Assembly (NCBI RefSeq): GCF_014201715.1
Contig: NZ_JACHFD010000002.1
Coordinates: 310,001 to 374,000 of the forward strand
Reading direction: 5' to 3'
Length of the DNA: 64,000 nt
Source of the DNA: Haloferula luteola
GTDB taxonomy: Bacteria > Verrucomicrobiota > Verrucomicrobiia > Verrucomicrobiales > Akkermansiaceae
The notes beneath the pieces were generated by a model. The model did not search any database. It saw only the letters and a program-made list of their open reading frames with translations, and was not told where the DNA came from. This document shows, piece after piece, positions 63,069 to 64,000 of this stretch. The translations under genes and the position numbers were made by a program. Positions within the stretch are counted from its first letter, which is position 1. Every line of letters starts with the position of its first letter.

Positions 63069-64000
63069 TTAGATTTCCTCGGGCGAGAGCCAGCGGAACG
63101 AGGTGATGATGAACCGACGGCCGAATTTCTGGTTCACTTCACTGTCCAGATCGTCGGGCAGGATATAAGCGTCGTCAACCGGGTCGAGATATTCCGGCAA
63201 ACGTTGAACCACCGCTTCGCACCAAGCATTGGCAGTGATCCGATCCGCTTTGTCTCTCGATTCCCCGTAGGCACGGATCCGGAAAGTATCACCCCGCACG
63301 GTGATCACCGGTGCCAAGGCCATCATCAGGTCGCCTTGGCTGATGATCGAAGGTGCACCCTCAGCCGAATAGCCCAGTCGAGCTTGGGAGTTCACCTCGC
63401 CCTTCGTCGCATTGGGTGGGAGGTCCGAAGCTCCATTGATTTCATTCGAATCGAGCTGGTGAAACGACTCATTGATCCCCGAATCTTCGATCGCAGTCTG
63501 CAGGAGGCCCTTCACCGTGTGCAATCCCGAAGCCCCTCCAATCCGCCGGTTGACGAACTCTGCGACGGTCGCAAATGGGGCTTGGTCCGTCGATCCACGT
63601 TGACGAATCGCATCGACGATTTCCTCAGCCAGCGTGTTCAATTCGGTGTCCGTCAAAGCACGGAAACCCGCCCAGCGTCGTGCACCCGCTACGTCCACGG
63701 ATGTATCGGCTCCCGTTTGATTCGGATCGCCGGCCAAGGGGAACGAAGAGCGCGGGTAGGCCGTTTTGTCGCTGGCCGTCAAATCGCTATTTCCCCAACC
63801 CAAGACCTCCCGGTCACGCAGGGAGCTGAGCACTGCCCACCAAGCTTCCTTCGAATCCGAGTTCACATTGAAGGCACCTTTCACTCCCATGATGCCAGCA
63901 ATTTGCTGGGCGCGATCCGTCGTCCCAAGACGGCCGATCTTGTCCGTCTCGCTGCTCTCGCCGGAGGGATTGCTCACCAGAGGGACCAAGCGTCGGTTCA
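63069..64000 (-). CDS. Verru_Chthon cassette protein A, C-terminal part (5' end outside window)
   Basis: About 310 residues are visible and the frame is open to the window edge. The C-terminal blocks match the TIGR02600-type cassette protein A: SSFPLAGDPNQTGA, FVNRRIGGASGLHTVKGLLQ (landmarks), ISQGDLMMALAPVITVRGDT, FRIRAYGES and ANAWCEAVVQRLPEY. Verru_Chthon cassettes are sets of exported, pilin-like proteins known almost only from Verrucomicrobia. The rest of the cassette (B, C, D) should lie upstream, beyond the right edge. Function is unknown. Confidence 0.88.
   Translation of the reverse strand, partial: NRRLVPLVSNPSGESSETDKIGRLGTTDRAQQIAGIMGVKGAFNVNSDSKEAWWAVLSSLRDREVLGWGNSDLTASDKTAYPRSSFPLAGDPNQTGADTSVDVAGARRWAGFRALTDTELNTLAEEIVDAIRQRGSTDQAPFATVAEFVNRRIGGASGLHTVKGLLQTAIEDSGINESFHQLDSNEINGASDLPPNATKGEVNSQARLGYSAEGAPSIISQGDLMMALAPVITVRGDTFRIRAYGESRDKADRITANAWCEAVVQRLPEYLDPVDDAYILPDDLDSEVNQKFGRRFIITSFRWLSPEEI

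Overview
The window reads as a piece of a free-living, GC-rich, Gram-negative chromosome from the Verrucomicrobiota, most likely order Verrucomicrobiales. The evidence is a Verru_Chthon cassette protein A at the right edge, a DUF1549/DUF1553 + DUF1501 pair, a PEP-CTERM integral membrane VIT/VWA protein, LpxA, and secreted DUF1080, GH43, GH92 and GH39 proteins. I see no prophage, insertion sequence, CRISPR array or standard tRNA/rRNA gene.

Layout. 1-5.4 kb: the end of a hybrid histidine kinase, a convergent single-domain response regulator, leuS and a VOC protein. 5.5-12.5 kb: a glycan-degradation island of two GH43-type paralogues flanking a GH92 alpha-mannosidase, plus an unidentified membrane protein. 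12.5-18.8 kb: an RNA-repair island described below. 18.9-23.3 kb: a coiled-coil envelope protein, a NarL-type two-component pair, a long gap rich in hairpins, and lpxA. 23.3-30.6 kb: PEP-CTERM VIT/VWA protein with PadR regulator, a GspF-like protein, a Tat-exported superoxide dismutase and a FixI-type copper ATPase. 30.8-39.9 kb: DUF1549/1553 + DUF1501 pair, a small membrane protein, a DUF1080 protein, a PocR-AraC regulator and a Ser/Thr kinase with HEAT-like repeats. 40-47.8 kb: housekeeping genes (serS, rph, squalene/phytoene synthase family, lepB, CPBP protease, miaB). 47.8-55.8 kb: a potABCD polyamine transporter flanked by two paralogous pseudopilin-like genes, then tex. 55.9-64 kb: a small anchored protein, three glycosyltransferases, a GH39-like hydrolase and the start of a Verru_Chthon cassette.

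The most interesting part is 12.5-18.8 kb. A sigma54 activator with a CARF-type sensor (RtcR) is divergent from an operon that encodes a Ro60 orthologue (Rsr, TROVE + vWA), RtcB ligase and RtcA cyclase. The intergenic space between rsr and rtcB holds three consecutive structured RNAs on the minus strand. Two are Y RNAs of the YrlA type whose tRNA-like module is circularly permuted (T arm, acceptor, D arm). Differences between the two copies are compensatory in every stem. The first element, just after the rsr stop codon, is closed by an 11-bp perfect stem, is not tRNA-like, and I do not recognise it. A -24/-12 promoter lies 41 bp upstream of rsr. The inferred model is that RtcR senses damaged RNA ends and switches on one transcript that makes Ro, its Y RNAs and the end-healing/ligation enzymes.
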